Positions 12,102 to 23,988 of a DNA stretch of 64,000 bases are shown here, piece after piece. Numbering within the stretch: position 1 is the first letter of the stretch; the number at the start of each line of letters is the position of its first letter. The notes below the pieces were generated by a model. That model had not been told where the DNA came from. It did no database searches and worked only from the letters and a program-made list of their open reading frames with translations. The DNA is from Cytidiella melzeri. Lineage: Eukaryota > Basidiomycota > Agaricomycetes > Polyporales > Irpicaceae. The position numbers were made by a program, and so were the translations under genes. The DNA is taken from NCBI GenBank assembly GCA_022592445.1, contig JABYQR010000001.1:248001-312000 (forward strand), in the 5' to 3' direction.

Positions 12102-13627
12102 GACTTACTTTTCAATGTCCACTCCGTACCAACTATTGTACTGACTGTTGCCAACTCAGAACAACTAGTTTTGAAACTCGCTGGTGACATGGTACTCGAG
12201 GTGGAACAGGAAAGTGGTAAGCTTACTGAACTCTTGCTGAAGAATGTCTACTTCAACTCAACTCTACCTTTTACTTTGATCAGTGTTGGAAAACTCGACT
12301 CTGATTATCGGTTTACGTTCTATCATGGACTTTGTACTATATACAACTCAAACTCGACTTGTGTGGCTGTAGTTAGAAAATCAAATGATTTATACACGCT
12401 ATCATCAACTTGAGTGACTTCTTTAGCAAGCGTGCATAGAACTGGCATTACTCTACTTGAACTTCATAAAAAACTCGGTCATCTCAGTTACTTCATGATC
12501 AAGAAACTACTTCAAACTTCATCAATCATTACTGATCATATAACTGACCATACTGAAACTCTGTGCGAGGACTGTTTACTTAACAATATCCTTTGCAATA
12601 CCGTACCCAAACTTCATTCTTCATCGTTAGCTGAAGCTTTCGGAGATCACTTTCATATCAACATCTTTGGACCTCTACCCACAGCGTCGATTACTGGTAA
12701 ACACAAATACTGGTTGACTATCGTCGATGATGCTACTAGATGGTTAGTACTTGCACCACTAGTTACTAAAGATGATGCCTATACTCAATGGGTCATTTTC
12801 TCTACTGAACTTTTGACACAATATGGTATTTGTGTCAAGATACTTCAAGCCGGTAACAACGGTGTCTTTACCAGTAAAGCTATGACTGCTTACTTAAAAA
12901 CTCAAGGAACTATACTACGTCTTACTGTACACGATACTCCTCAGCAAAACGGTGTTGCTGAACGTGTACATCAAACTATTATGAACTTGATTCGAGTAAA
13001 CCTGCATACTGCATCTTTACCAAATCGACTATGGTGGTACGCTGCATTATACGCAATGTATGTGTACAATTTTTCTCCTTGTACTATACTTAACTACAAA
13101 ACTCCTTACTTTAAGCGATATGGCACAGACGCTAACCTTGATGGACTTCAAGTCTTTGGTCAGCCGTGCATTGTATACGACGAATATCGCACAAACAAAT
13201 TAGCATCTAAGGGTAAAAGGGGAGTCTGGATAGGCTTCGCTGAACACTCTAAAGGTCACTATGTTTACTTCGGACAACGTGTCGGAGTCGAACGTAACTT
13301 GCAATTTGTTGACTCTACAATACAAATTGAAGGGGAGAAAGAACCAAATATCGAAAAACTTACTACTGAAAAACGACTTGAACTTGAGGAAAACCCTCAC
13401 ATAGAACCAATGGAGATTGACGAGCCTGACCCTACTGGTCCAAGGCGTTTCAACAGAACTCCTCAACTATTGCGTAAAGCTCGTGGACTAAACTACGACG
13501 AAGTAGATACTAACATTGCTTTCTACTTAACTGAGTTTAACGCTTACTATGCTGAGGACGTCGGTGACCCTGTCACTTTCAAAGATGTACTTAATCACCC
13601 TCTCAAAGACGATTGGTTGGGTCTATG
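12102..13627 (+). pseudogene. copia GAG-pre-integrase and integrase region
   Basis: The frame continues unchanged after the nonsense codon at 12099 and meets another TGA at 12411. GAG-pre-integrase is visible as LELHKKLGHLS. The integrase core has the first acidic residue in TIVDDATRW and the glutamate in QNGVAERVHQT. The block that should hold the second catalytic aspartate reads LQAGNNGVF, so the catalytic triad is incomplete. A 1-nt frameshift near 13617 ends this frame. Integration activity is therefore lost at protein level as well as by the stops. Confidence 0.85.
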
Positions 13628-15144
13628 AAACTTGAGGTTGATACACTAGAACAACTCGGCACTTGGGAATACTGTATCCCGCCGCCAAATGCCAACATTA
13701 CTGGTTCTCGCTTCGTCTACAAGACTAAGTACAAACATGGCAAAGTTACTAAACTCAAGTCAAGACTTGTTGCGCAAGGATACTCTCAGCGCAATGGTAT
13801 TGATTACTATGCAAACGACTTGTTTGCTCCAGTCGCGCGCATGAGTTCTATGCAACTCATACTTACACTTGCGGCTTCACTACACTTCGAGATTAACCAA
13901 CTTGATGTTAAGTCCGCTTACTTATAAGGTAAAATTAACAATGATGAAGATCTTTATCTTTGTCTGCCGCCTGGCCACTTACTGCCCAACTTGCCTAAGG
14001 GCTGGGTACTTAAACTATGCAAAACTATCTACGGCCTTAAACAAGCCGGATGTCGCTGGTACAAGGTACTATGCGATATACTTTTCCAACTTGGACTCAA
14101 GCGTTCAGACTACGATAACACTGTCTTCTACCTTTACAGGGGAGACAAACTAATACTTATACTCGCTGTTCATGTCACGATATTACTCTCTGTATTATTA
14201 CTTCTGTCATTGCTGAACAATTTGAGATAGCACTTAGACAACATGTCGAGGTAACAAACGGTGGCACTATCCACTGGATGCTTGGCATGGAGATCGATTA
14301 CGACAAAGCCTCTGGTGTTATCAAGCTTTGTCAACGTGATTATATCCAAAGTATACTTAAACAAAACAACTTTGACCACAATCATACACGCCGTACGCCT
14401 ATGATACACGAGCACAACTTAGCCCCCCGTGACTCGAAAGAACCTCGTCAGGATGCTGACGCTATTAAACAATACATGTCTTTAGTCGGTGGTTTACGAT
14501 ATGTTGCTGACTGTACTTGACCAGACGTTGCATACTGCACTGGTCAACTTGCACGATACTTAGCTGACCCTTCTAAGGAACACTTCGCTGCAGCTAAACA
14601 ATGTTACCTATACTTGAAGGGAACGTGCGATTACTGGCTTGTCCTAGGAAACCAAGCAACTACTACTAATACTTCACTTGTCGGATACGCTGATTCTGAC
14701 GGTATGACTACATACAGCAATAAACCAATAATGGGCTACACCTTCACATACAATGACTCGCTTATCTCTTGGTCAAGTAAGCGCGGTTCACTCGTAACAC
14801 TATCGGTCACCGAAGCCGAACTATATGCCTTAGTGCATGTGTCAACTGAGGCTATATATCTAAAAGCACTCATTGACAAACTACTTAACTTTACTATGGA
14901 TCCTGTCAAAATGTATACTGACAGTGCATCAACTATTGCCATTGTTAGCTCACCTGACGAGCAACATTCGCAACGAACTAAACACTTTGAAATTCGTAAG
15001 AATTTCATCAGCGATTGTGTACTCAAGAAGTATATAACTATTCATCACATATCTTCTAACGATCAATGTGCTGATACACTTACTAAAGCACTACCTCTCG
15101 AAAAACTCAAGCACTTCAATGAACTACTTCATATTCGTGCTTGA
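13613..15144 (+). pseudogene. copia reverse transcriptase and RNase H region
   Basis: RT blocks include VTKLKSRLVAQGYSQ, LDVKSAYL followed by TAA (13924), and GWVLKLCKTIYGLKQAGCRW. The catalytic box reads HV and then loses one base at about 14177, so the aspartate pair of HVDD is broken by the frameshift and the frame resumes as DITLCIITSVIAEQFE. A further TGA (14518) sits where copia elements have an arginine (RPDVAYC). RNase H follows (VGYADSD, WSSKRGSLVTLSVTEAEL, KTKHFEIR-like) and ends LLHIRA. The region is dead in several independent ways. Confidence 0.88.
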
Positions 15145-15151
15145 AGGGGAG
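15143..15151 (+). other. Polypurine tract of the copia element
   Basis: The purine run GAAGGGGAG abuts the 3' LTR and overlaps the final stop codon of pol. This is the expected plus-strand primer position. Confidence 0.75.
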
Positions 15152-15321
15152 TGTTCGACTATATTAATTAGACACTTAACGTACGAGCGCCATAGTTACC
15201 GTATATAAGACTTACTCTGATCAATGCAACAATACACACTTTTGATCCCCAACTCCCACTGTGTGATCCCTCTCAGTCTTGCTCTCTCAACGCTCTTCTC
15301 TACTTTCATAGCCTTCTAACA
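15152..15321 (+). repeat. 3' LTR of the copia element
   Basis: This LTR has the same 170-bp length and the same TGTTCGAC start and TTCTAACA end as the 5' LTR. It is followed directly by the GATGG target duplication. Confidence 0.95.
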
Positions 15322-15326
15322 GATGG

Positions 15327-16403
15327 AATGGTCAGTAAGAGATTCCAGAAGTTGGCAGCAATGTACATCTCATCAGCAAAATAACCCTGCGCCTATTGGA
15401 TCTTCGGTAAGAGTTGAAGGCAACTTGGAATTGGGGTTGGGAATTGGGCAAATCTTGACAATAGTATTGGGAAAAGTGATTCTGTGGGCACAAGTGTGAA
15501 CGTGTTGTCAACATTGCTCCTTGACCTCGAACCACCATGTGCTATATAGATGCTTGTGGTTCGTTCGACCCAAAAGCCCTTGTCTCCGATCCCGACAACT
15601 TTCCTGACAATCTCGTGAACTTTGTTCAAGTCTACAACTACTATCTTCAAACCTGGGAATAGCAGAATACCAGGCCACCATCATTCATCGACTGGTTGCT
15701 CGAGACCTTCAGCACAATCCCCGCAGCATTGACACTCACTTGGTCTGTTGTCACTTTTTGTTACAAACGGTCTTCACACCCTATTATTTTTCTTTACTTC
15801 TTCGATTATCTTGATAACTAGTTATCTTCTTTACAATTGCCTTGACGATCCAACTCGTCCTTCCTCCATCACTCCCTGATCCACATTGCCTCTGTTCAAC
15901 ACGGACTATTATGTCATTAGTTGTCTCCTTGTGTCCATTCAAACCTCGGACCTAACTCCGATTGGTTACCATTGCCTTGGTGCAACCCTCAGCCTCTCCA
16001 TACCTTCGTTACCACTCTTTTGGGTCCAACTCCATCTATCCCCTGTTTTGGGTCCAACCCCGTCTATCTCCTGTTTTGGGTTCAACCCCTTCTCTATTGA
16101 TCTTTGCCTCATGTTTCACCTTTCTATTGTCCCTTGTTTCCGCACCTTGACAGTCTTTTCTCTCATTGGTTTTCCAAAGTAGTGGATGTTCTCTGTGTAT
16201 TGTCCTTCCTTTCTACTCCTCCGATTTGCTACCACTACTTCGGACTGGTCCAAAGGTAGTTAGGTCAACATGTATAAATAGCCGCTAGACATGGGGCTAG
16301 AACCTCAGTCTATCCACTTTGTATCAATATTCCTTCTATCGAACCATCATCTGTCTGCCACTGTGCTTGACAGCAACCGTGCGGCCTAGACCATCATCTG
16401 ACC
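15327..16403. other. Non-coding region between the copia and gypsy remnants
   Basis: No gene is supported. Near 16015-16100 a pyrimidine-rich unit containing TTTTGGGT(C/T)CAACYCC occurs three times. A TATAAATAG box lies at about 16274, followed by a leader-like stretch, so the right part may be a decayed LTR of the gypsy element. No matching 3' copy was found. Confidence 0.35.
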
Positions 16404-17567
16404 TTGTGTGTAGCTACACCAAGGGGTTCTGACTTGACAACTTGTCCCTTGACGATAGTCAGTCTTAACACTTTTCATTGTGATCTTCATGACATCTCTA
16501 TTCCAGATGGCATCCTGCCTGTACCAGCTCCCACCCACACTGCTCTGCCTCCAGAGCCTGCTCCTCTGAGCAAGAGCATGAAGAACCCCAAGAAGTGCAA
16601 ATGTGTGCAACAACAAGCAGCAGCTGTCTCTGAGACAGCTTCCATTGATTGTATCATGGAGGCAATCCAGGATTCCCCTCTGCCTTGTCCTCCTTGTCCT
16701 CCTTGTCCTCCTCCTCTGATGGAGATGACTCTCTCGCCGGCTCTGGGTATTGCACCTGAGTCACTCTCCCCTGCACCAGATACCTCATGCAGATCTGTGC
16801 TCCCTTCACCGGCTGCCTTGCCACTCCTGAGGGCATATCCCCTCAGTCTTATCCACTCTGTTGATCAAGGACTACTTCAGACTCCCCAGTACTCACTCTC
16901 ACCAATACTCTACTCTCTATCTCACTGTCTCCCCTTCAAGTTTAACAACTATTTGGTGAGTGTAAACTTAACTGTTACACCACATGGGTCACATCTCTGG
17001 ATGAAGTGACAAGGACAAGGAGATTTGCTTCATCAATGGTCTCCCAGAGTACATTTATGGCTGATTGGCAACTGCAAAAGTTCTGCCGACAACTATCAGG
17101 GCTGGATTGACCAATCTCTTAGAATGGCAGCCGTGTATGCCCACATCTGGGAAACAACGGAGAAGAAGGTACTCTCAGTGCCTTCGTCAACTGTCATCAT
17201 GTTTCAACCCCAATTTGTTCCAGCTCCTTGCCCTTCCAATGGTCTGGTTCCCATGGAGGTTGACACCTTCAAAATGCAACAAGGTTGGTGGTGTTACAAC
17301 TGCCAAGAGCTTACCAGTGATCCTGATCACATTGCATGCACGTGTACAAAGCCAATGGTCCCCTGTCCACCTCCTCGAGGACCACATGTGGCTGCTACCA
17401 ACACAGAAGCCTTGACGTCTCAGGTTGAGGAGAAAAAACCCAAAGTTACGGGGAGAGTCAAGCTCCTCGGGAGTTTGGAGGTGACACTCAGTGCTGTACT
17501 CAGTGAACTGGAGAAGCTGAGAGCAGAGAATGCCAATCCAAAGAAGAGGATTGAGGAGGGTTTTTGA
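16404..17567 (+). pseudogene. gypsy gag fragments
   Basis: A Pro/Ser-rich segment before 16821 is followed, beyond the LTR fragment, by the gag block VTSLDEVTRTRRFASSM read across a frameshift near 17000. The later frame contains NGLVPMEVDTFK and a degenerate zinc-knuckle (WWCYNCQE), and ends in a short coiled coil (LSELEKLRAENANPKKR). The centre of gag is missing. It is clearly non-functional. Confidence 0.6.
16822..16979 (+). repeat. LTR fragment inside gypsy gag
   Basis: These 158 bp match the last 158 bp of the solo LTR at 19583-20251, from CACTCCTGAGGGCATA to ACTGTTACA. The 5' part of the LTR is missing and no flanking target duplication was found, so it is a fragment and not a clean solo LTR. 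Confidence 0.8.
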
Positions 17568-17587
17568 TTTGGGCCGTAATTTGAGCT

Positions 17588-17770
17588 GTGCAAGCACGTG
17601 CCCCGCGTATACCATGTAACAATAAATTTTCCATACCTGTGTCCAATGTATCAGAGACTAATTCTGAATCCAAACATTTTCATATACCTATCACAGTCTC
17701 AGGAGTGCAGAGATCTAAAGTAGTTGCAGAAATGATTGATAGTGGAGCCTCAACACTATTCAATCCTTAA
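17588..17770 (+). pseudogene. gypsy aspartic protease fragment
   Basis: The frame contains VVAEMIDSGASTLFNP. The DSGA box is the active site of retroviral-type proteases. It ends at a TAA. Up to about 18500 the sequence continues with recognisable but heavily stopped pol linker. Confidence 0.6.
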
Positions 17771-18540
17771 ACGGTTTGTTCAAGAGCATTGTATCAGGAC
17801 CTGAGAATTGAAGCAGCCAATTCTGGTGTACAACATAGATGGAACCCCAAATTGAGATGGGCCTATTGATGGATTTGCCATTCTCAATATGAGAATTGGA
17901 GAGCACGAGGAATGGACCATTTTCACAGTTACCAATATTGGACTGGAAGATGTAATCATAGGAATCAATTAGTTGTGGTATCACAACCCTACCATTGATT
18001 GGTACAAAGGGATCACCAGGATGGATGGATGTCCTGACACATGTTAACCCAGGGAACAGGTTGAGGAAGCAAAGGAGGTTGCAGCTAAGAGAACAGCTGA
18101 GCCCAAATGGAAAAAGAGGACCCTGGGATTGCAGAAAGTTGTGGAACAACTCCTGCACCTATTGGTGGATACAGAGGAAGCTGATGAAGACTTCAAGAAA
18201 AACCACAGAGGGTTCAGGAAGTTTGGACTTAGCTGGGTCACCGAGGCTACAGGCGCAGGCCACCACTCACCTAGGCAGAAAAGGAACTCCCTGATGTGTT
18301 CTACAAACACACCCTACACCTATGGTACTGGAAGGTGAACTTTTGCTCATTCTAGCAGGATATACGTACTCTAGTGAGCTAGCTGAGGTTGAGATTAAGG
18401 TGAAACCGGTGAAAACCTTTGAGGAGATGGTGCCTGAGCAATATTGTCTCTGAAACAGAATCTCAACAACTTCCAGAACACAAGTCTTACAACCATGCAA
18501 TCAAGTTGATTCCGGAAGCAAAGGGATTCCATGCAAAGGT

Positions 18541-19582
18541 TTACTTGCTGTTGCATCCGAGCAAGAAGAACTTGACAAGTTTATCCAGGAGAGCCTAGAA
18601 AAAGGGTACATTCAACCGTCAAAGTCCCCAATGGCATCACCTTTCTTCTCTGTCAAGAAAAAGGACAGAAAGCTACGCCCAGTCCAGGATTATCAAAAGT
18701 TGAATGAAGTTACCATCAAGAACAGATATCCACTACCGTTAATTTCCAAACTCTTGGATAGGCTAGGAGGTGCTAGATTCTTTACTAAGCTGGATGTCAG
18801 ATGGGGATACAATAATTTCAGCATCAAAGAAGGCAATGAACACAAAGCTGCTTTTGTCACCAACCGAGGACTGTTCGAACCTGCATTCATGTTCTTTGGC
18901 GTCACCCATTCCCCGGTCACATTCCAGAACATTATGAACAATATCTTTGGCGGCCTCATTGCTGAAGGCAAGGTTACCTAGATGATATCCTCATCTATTC
19001 CAGGGAATTATCCAAGCACCGCAAGGTTGTACATGAAGTTTTGAGACAGCTCAGACAGCATGACCTGTTCCTTAAACCTGTGAAATGCAAATTTGAGCGC
19101 TCAGAGACAGAATACCTTGTATTATCAATGGCCTCAATCAGTTACGCATGGACCCTGTCAAATTCAAGGCAGTGGCTGAATGGCCTGTACCGCAAAATGT
19201 CTTTGATATCTGCTGGTATTGAGGGTTTGCAAACTTCTACTGAAGATTCACCAAAGATTTTGGCAAGATATGTAAGCCCCTAGATCACCTCACGGGCAAG
19301 GTTCCTTGGAAATTGGGTCCTGAAGAACAGTCAGCGCTTGATGAACTCTGTTGACAATTTGTGGAAGCACCGGTATTGGCAGTGTGAGCTTTGAAAGACC
19401 CACATGTTTGGAAACGGATGCATCTGGGTACACAATGGGAGGGGTACTGGAGCAACAAGTCAAAGATGGCATGTGGCATCCAATAGCCTATCAGTCTGAG
19501 AGCATGACTGAGATCTAACAGAACTATGAGATATACAACTCTGAACTCGTGGCAATTGTACGAGCTCTTGAAGACTGGCATC
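18541..19582 (+). pseudogene. gypsy reverse transcriptase and 5' part of RNase H
   Basis: The RT reads SPMASPFFSVKKKDRKLRPV, DYQKLNEVTIKNRYPLPL and FFTKLDVRWGYNNFSIKEG. The YLDD box is present in the DNA near 18978 (YLDDILIYS) but shifted out of frame by a 1-nt loss. Connection and RNase H parts follow (TDASGYTMGGVLEQQ; NSELVAIVRALEDWH). RNase H is cut by the solo LTR at 19583. Confidence 0.8.
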
Positions 19583-20251
19583 TGTCACAGATTTTAAATG
19601 TTTCTACAAGACTTGCCTTACCAGGCAACGGTATTATTGGGAAAATTTAAGCGCTTATCCAGCGCTTATCCGGTGTCTATTTAGGCACTTATTCTCAGTG
19701 CCTATCAATTGATGCGCTGATGCGCCTCCTGTCTCTGATGCGCTGATGCGCTCCTTTCCTTATCTGTGTATCACATGATAGAACTCTCTGGAACCTTGTG
19801 GAACATGCTGGAACTATGATGTCATAGTATAGAACATTCCATTAGATGATGTCATAGTTCTTAGAACCTTCTGGAAAAGTCTAGCCTTGTTTTAGAACAA
19901 GCTAGAACAAGTCTAGCCTTGGAGCTGGGTCATGGGGTTAGGTCATGGGGACAATTGCTATTGGTTGATTATTGAAGTGGCACCACTAGGGCATAGGGCA
20001 TGCTTAGTAAGGTAGATTACTTCGCTTACTCATGTAGGTATTAGGGGTCTTAGGGTAGTACCTGGGGTCCTCCCCTTCATGTATATATAGAGGCACTCCT
20101 GAGGGCATATCCCCTCAGTCTTATCCACTCTGTTGATCAAGGACTACTTCGTACTCCCCAGTACACACTCTCACCCACACTCTACTCTATATCTCACTAT
20201 CTCCCCCTCAAGTTTATCAACTATCTGGTGAGTGTAACCCTTACTGTTACA
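19583..20251 (+). repeat. Solo LTR (669 bp) nested in gypsy RNase H
   Basis: The LTR begins TGTCACAG and ends CTGTTACA. It is flanked by a perfect 5-bp target duplication GCATC (19578-19582 and 20252-20256). The interrupted protein reads ALEDWH before it and HYLEGLPETF after it, as in intact gypsy elements. A TATATATAG box lies at about 20081. Confidence 0.9.
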
Positions 20252-20256
20252 GCATC

Positions 20257-20480
20257 ACTACTTGGAAGGGTTACCAGAGACATTTCCTCCCTTCTCTGAC
20301 CACAAGAACCTCAAGTACTGTAAGGCAGCTCTAACTTGACATGTTGTCAAGCACATTGAAGTTGTTAATCCTCTTGCACTTCAACTTTGAGATCATTCTG
20401 AAGCCCGGAAAGTCTATTGGAAAGTTGGATTTCATGTCACAATTAGGCCAACATGAGGTCAAGGGTGAAGAAGACAATCT
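20257..20480 (+). pseudogene. gypsy RNase H 3' remnant
   Basis: Just past the solo LTR the sequence encodes HYLEGLPETFPPFSDHKNLK in broken frames. ILKPGKSIGKLDFMSQ follows, matching the connection motif (KPGKxxGKPDALSR) before gypsy integrase. Nothing of integrase remains. Confidence 0.65.
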
Positions 20481-21542
20481 GGGTTTTCATTGCATAGCCT
20501 CGCATAGCCTTGCGTCATTGGACTATGGCCCAATTGGCTGCTCAGAGTTAGCTGCACCACCGGCAGAGCCCCATCGCTCTTGTAATATGTGTCATGTTTG
20601 TCCCTTGTTTCATTGTGCAATGCTCCTTCCCTTGCTTTGCTGTTGCATGGCTTCAATTTACTATAGCTCCTAGCACTTTTTACTTATATAAGCTGTGTCT
20701 GTACTTTGCTTAGCTCAGAATGTGACACCCCCACAGTTCTTCCCTCAAGTTTGCCCCTGCTACTTTGCCCCTTGTTTCTTGAGCAACTCCGCAGTGCGTA
20801 TCTCTCACCCTGCATCACTTTCTCCTTCATTGCAACCCCCCTTTATGTTTCTACTGTGTTCATTTCACCGCATTACTTACTGCATTGTGTTTCTCTTTCA
20901 CTGCAACCCCCTTTTACAGCCACCCCTTCTCCTTCTCAAGGCTACTGCATCTTACTGCATTATCCTCTACTGTGACTCCCTTTTTACCACTGTTCAGGAA
21001 TTGCACTTGCTACTTGCCAGCCCTGCCAACTAACAACTGAGATTGATCAAAATAGTGCAAAAACAGATGATGTGTGCTAACCCATGATACTCTGGGAGTA
21101 AACTCTTGGATGGTTACTAGCCCCTCAAACCCTTTGCAACCCTTTACCCTCTACAAGGGTCAGAGTATTCAAGGGTAAGGGTAAGGGTACTGAGAGCATA
21201 GTGGAGGTTTACCCTTGCTATTCACTAGCCACAGGATAACATAACCTGTTGGAGAACATTCCTTCTCAGGATAGGTGAAACAGTTTTCCAGAAGTTATGG
21301 AGTACTAGAGTTGTTGAATTGGCCTTAGAAGATGAGTATGAGTATGAAAATGTGTCAAATCGCCCTAGCTACAAATCTAGACTACACACTTGACAGCTAA
21401 CTGCAAAATTGTAGACACTTCTCGGAAAAACTGGTGTGTTGGCACCTTGTATTTGTGGTAATAGGTGCAGCCACATTTTCACACCTACTCGCAGCTTAGT
21501 GAAGAGTAGGGATATTTGACCGGTACCCTACGTGAAACGCAC
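20481..21542. other. Low-complexity non-coding region
   Basis: Pyrimidine-rich sequence (20640-21000) and a run of GGGTAAGG-like repeats near 21170-21190. I see no gene. It may be further decayed gypsy sequence. Confidence 0.4.
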
Positions 21543-21551
21543 AGACTTGCC
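21543..21551. repeat. Target-site duplication, left copy
   Basis: The sequence AGACTTGCC directly precedes the left terminal inverted repeat and recurs exactly at 30665-30673. Confidence 0.88.
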
Positions 21552-21679
21552 TAGTCTCGTTCCCAGACGTTCTGGGGGGATATCCTAATTAGAAAAGTTT
21601 GATGGAGAAAAATGAGGCACAATCCCACCAGAACGTCTGGTGACTTTCGTACAGGCGGGTGTAGATCAATGTACACGTG
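21552..21679 (+). repeat. Left terminal inverted repeat
   Basis: It starts TAGTCTCGTTCCCAGACGT and aligns with the reverse complement of 30511-30664 along its length. The outermost 19 bases match at 17 positions. The inner end TTCGTACAGGCGGGTGTAGA differs from the right copy by one base, and CACGTG closes both. It contains a 13-bp inverted pair (CCAGACGTTCTGG at 21563, CCAGAACGTCTGG at 21628). Confidence 0.88.
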
Positions 21680-21761
21680 ATTTGACGTGTCGCGTTGCAC
21701 AGGTATATGGAGTGGTCTCGCTGCCTCTCGCTTTGCTTGCTCTCTCGTCCCTCCTGTAATT

Positions 21762-23399
21762 ATGCTCCAACAATCGCAATATCATTCTCTTCTCTATGCC
21801 TATATGCCTATGCCATCTCACTCTCTGGTCCCCTCGACAAGCATCCCTCCTGATACATCTCCCACCACTGTAAAACTGCTCCCTCTTGTACACCTCCTCC
21901 GCCCAGCATGCCGCCGCGAGATCAAAGACCGACTGGAGTGCAGTCTACTCAGGTTCGCGCTCCTTGCGCGGAGAGAGACCGCTACTACCAGATGCTGGAT
22001 GAAGCTTGAGAAGACGTCAAAAAAAAAAGGGAAGTACAAGTCAGCCAACGCCCGCAAACTGATGACCGAAGAGTGTACCAAACACACCGGAAAGACCCCT
22101 TACGACTGGCAGCTCGATGTTGCAGATGCTCTGCTTCTAGGGCTTGACTCTGTCTTGATTGCTAGCACCGGCGCCGGCAAAACACTCCCATTTGCTCTTC
22201 CCCTCCTTGTGGACAACACTGGCCTATCAAAGATCATCATTGTATTGACGCTCAATGAGCTCGAGAGGGATCAGGTGAGTGCCACACCCAATTTGTTTTG
22301 AAACTTGCTCCTGAAACACATATGCGCTGAAATGCAGGCAGAGCGCTTCAACAATATGGGAATTGCAGCCGCTGCAGTCAATGGTGAGACATACGACGAC
22401 GCACTCCACAAGGTATGTCACTACTCCTTTCGCAGTCCGCGTGTGCTCATGCAGTCATCATGTAGAAACTTCTCAACCACAAGATTTGTGTGGTGATCAC
22501 CTCCCCGGAGATGCTTTTCAAGCACGACCGCTTTTTGAAGCTAATCCGGAGCCCGGGATGGATGAAACGCATCCTGTGCACCATCATCGACGAGGTGCAC
22601 TGTATCACGCACTGGGGAGCTAATTTCTGCAAGGACTTTGACAAACTTGGCGCGATGCGCTCGTTTATGAGCATCAGCAAACCCTTCCTCATTGCTTCTG
22701 CTACTCTGACGCCCTCTCTACTCGATGAAACCCTCGACAAGCTCGAGTTCAATTGCCAAAAGATGTTCAAGATCAATCTCGGCAGCGATCGCCCAAATAT
22801 CACGCCAATGGTATGCAAACTTCTGGGAGGTACGAAGGATTTTGAGTTCCTCGAGTTTCTTCTGCAGGAAGCCTTTGAGGGAGATGAGCTCATTTGGACG
22901 ATTGTATACGTGAACGCCTGCGAGCTCGCAATGTATGCCTGCCTGCACCTGCAGAACAAGCTGCCACCTGAACACCAGGATCGCCTTGACTTCCTGCACA
23001 GTCTTCGACACCCTCTGGCGAAGAAGCGCACTATGCGACTCTTTCACGAAGGCAGCATCAAGATTCTCATTGCTATGGAGGTTGCAGGAATGGTATGTCA
23101 TTCTATTGTCTCACACCGCAGTACGTACTGACCCAATCTACGCAGGGTATGGATATCTCAGACATTTGATGAGTGGTACAGTTCAAAGTGCCGGCCTCCC
23201 TCAGCGAGTGGATGCAACATTTCGGTTGTGCAGGACAGAACCAGCGACCAGCCGAGGCCATACTGCTGGTTGAGCAGTCGGTATTCCAGCGGCAGAAGAT
23301 ACAGGCAGTCAAGCCTCTCAGGAAAGGTCTTGCACGTAAGACGTCCAATGACGACTTTGCAATCAAAGCTGAGAAAGACGACGCAAAGATATCACCCGT
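21762..23399 (+). pseudogene. RecQ-type DEAH-box helicase, N-terminal part
   Basis: Superfamily 2 helicase motifs are in order: Q-like TPYDWQLDVADALLLG, Walker A IASTGAGKT, DEVH box TIIDEVHCITHWG, motif III SAT, and motif V GMDISDI. Introns begin near 22275, 22413 and 23091. Damage is clear: two tandem TGA codons at 23167-23172 follow GMDISDI, and motif VI, normally QxxGRAGR, reads HFGCAGQNQ. The start is uncertain because an A-run near 22018 shifts the frame; ATG 21908 (MPPRDQRPTG) is an alternative. The frame reaches KISPV and is then cut by the insertion at 23400. Related helicases are repeated many times in agaricomycete genomes. A RecQ-like ATPase would unwind DNA, possibly during transposition (inference). 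Confidence 0.82.
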
Positions 23400-23539
23400 T
23401 GAGACACTGAGTCACGCTTCAAACTAAATACAACCTTAAAGACAACACAACCAACCACAAAGTGGCAATAGAAGTGTAAAGGTGTGGAAGCGCAGAAGTG
23501 TTAAAGTGTGCGAGGTGGTCTTAGAGTCCTAGTTTTACC

Positions 23540-23920
23540 TGTGCTATAAAGAGCGACAAGGTTTGTGATATAGGTTTATGTGAAAGGAGCTAGACGGGCA
23601 AACTACCACGCGTATCGCGGGTAAAAGGGCAAGTCGGCGCGGTGAAAGCGAAAGAGTTTTAGCGCGGCTCGAAGAGAACGCGCGGGAGACGTCGCGACTT
23701 GTAGTAAAACGGCACACGGAGAGACGCGGATGGTAAACGCAGGCGCAGTATGAATCTCGAACACAAAACGCGGTTGCTGGTGAAGATGAAAGTAGTCGCT
23801 GTAAAACGCGGGTGCAGTAAAAGTGAACGCAGTAAACTTGACGCAGTGAAGGTGAAACGCAGACACAGTAACGCAGTAAAATAACGCAGTTAAGAAGCAA
23901 ACACAGTATAACGAAGCTGA
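23540..23920. repeat. Degenerate short repeats ACGCAGTAAA
   Basis: Within the insertion, variants of ACGCAGTAAA (AACGCAGTAAA, TAAAACGCGGGTGCAGTAAA and similar) recur about ten times downstream of the cysteine-rich gene. No protein is encoded across them. Confidence 0.5.
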
Positions 23921-23988
23921 AAGGAACCGTAAGAGAAAGACAAGTTAATGGAGCGCGAGTCGCAGCTTAAGGCTATGTGAGACTGCAG

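Larger units (their letters stand above)
10165..15321 (+). mobile_element. Ty1/copia LTR retrotransposon, full-length but inactive
   Basis: Two 170-bp LTRs flank an internal region with gag, protease, integrase, reverse transcriptase and RNase H in copia order (integrase before RT). The 5-bp target-site duplication GATGG lies at 10160-10164 and 15322-15326. The coding region carries nonsense codons at 12099, 12411, 13924 and 14518 and frameshifts near 10930, 13617 and 14177, so the element cannot be autonomous. LTR pairing and target duplication are intact, so no rearrangement has happened since insertion. Confidence 0.95.
16404..20480 (+). mobile_element. Decayed Ty3/gypsy retrotransposon
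   Basis: Fragments of gag, aspartic protease, RT and RNase H occur in gypsy order on one strand with many stops and frameshifts. Integrase is absent: the element stops being recognisable shortly after the RNase H/connection region. A 669-bp solo LTR is nested in RNase H, and a 158-bp fragment of the same LTR family lies in gag. Outer LTRs cannot be placed. Confidence 0.75.

Noticed and set aside
16010..16100. TTTTGGGTCCAACYCC tandem units as a minisatellite or coding repeat
   Set aside because: Only three imperfect units and no conserved reading frame.
16822..16979. Possibility that the LTR fragment is a clean solo LTR
   Set aside because: Only 158 of 669 bp are present and no target duplication flanks it.
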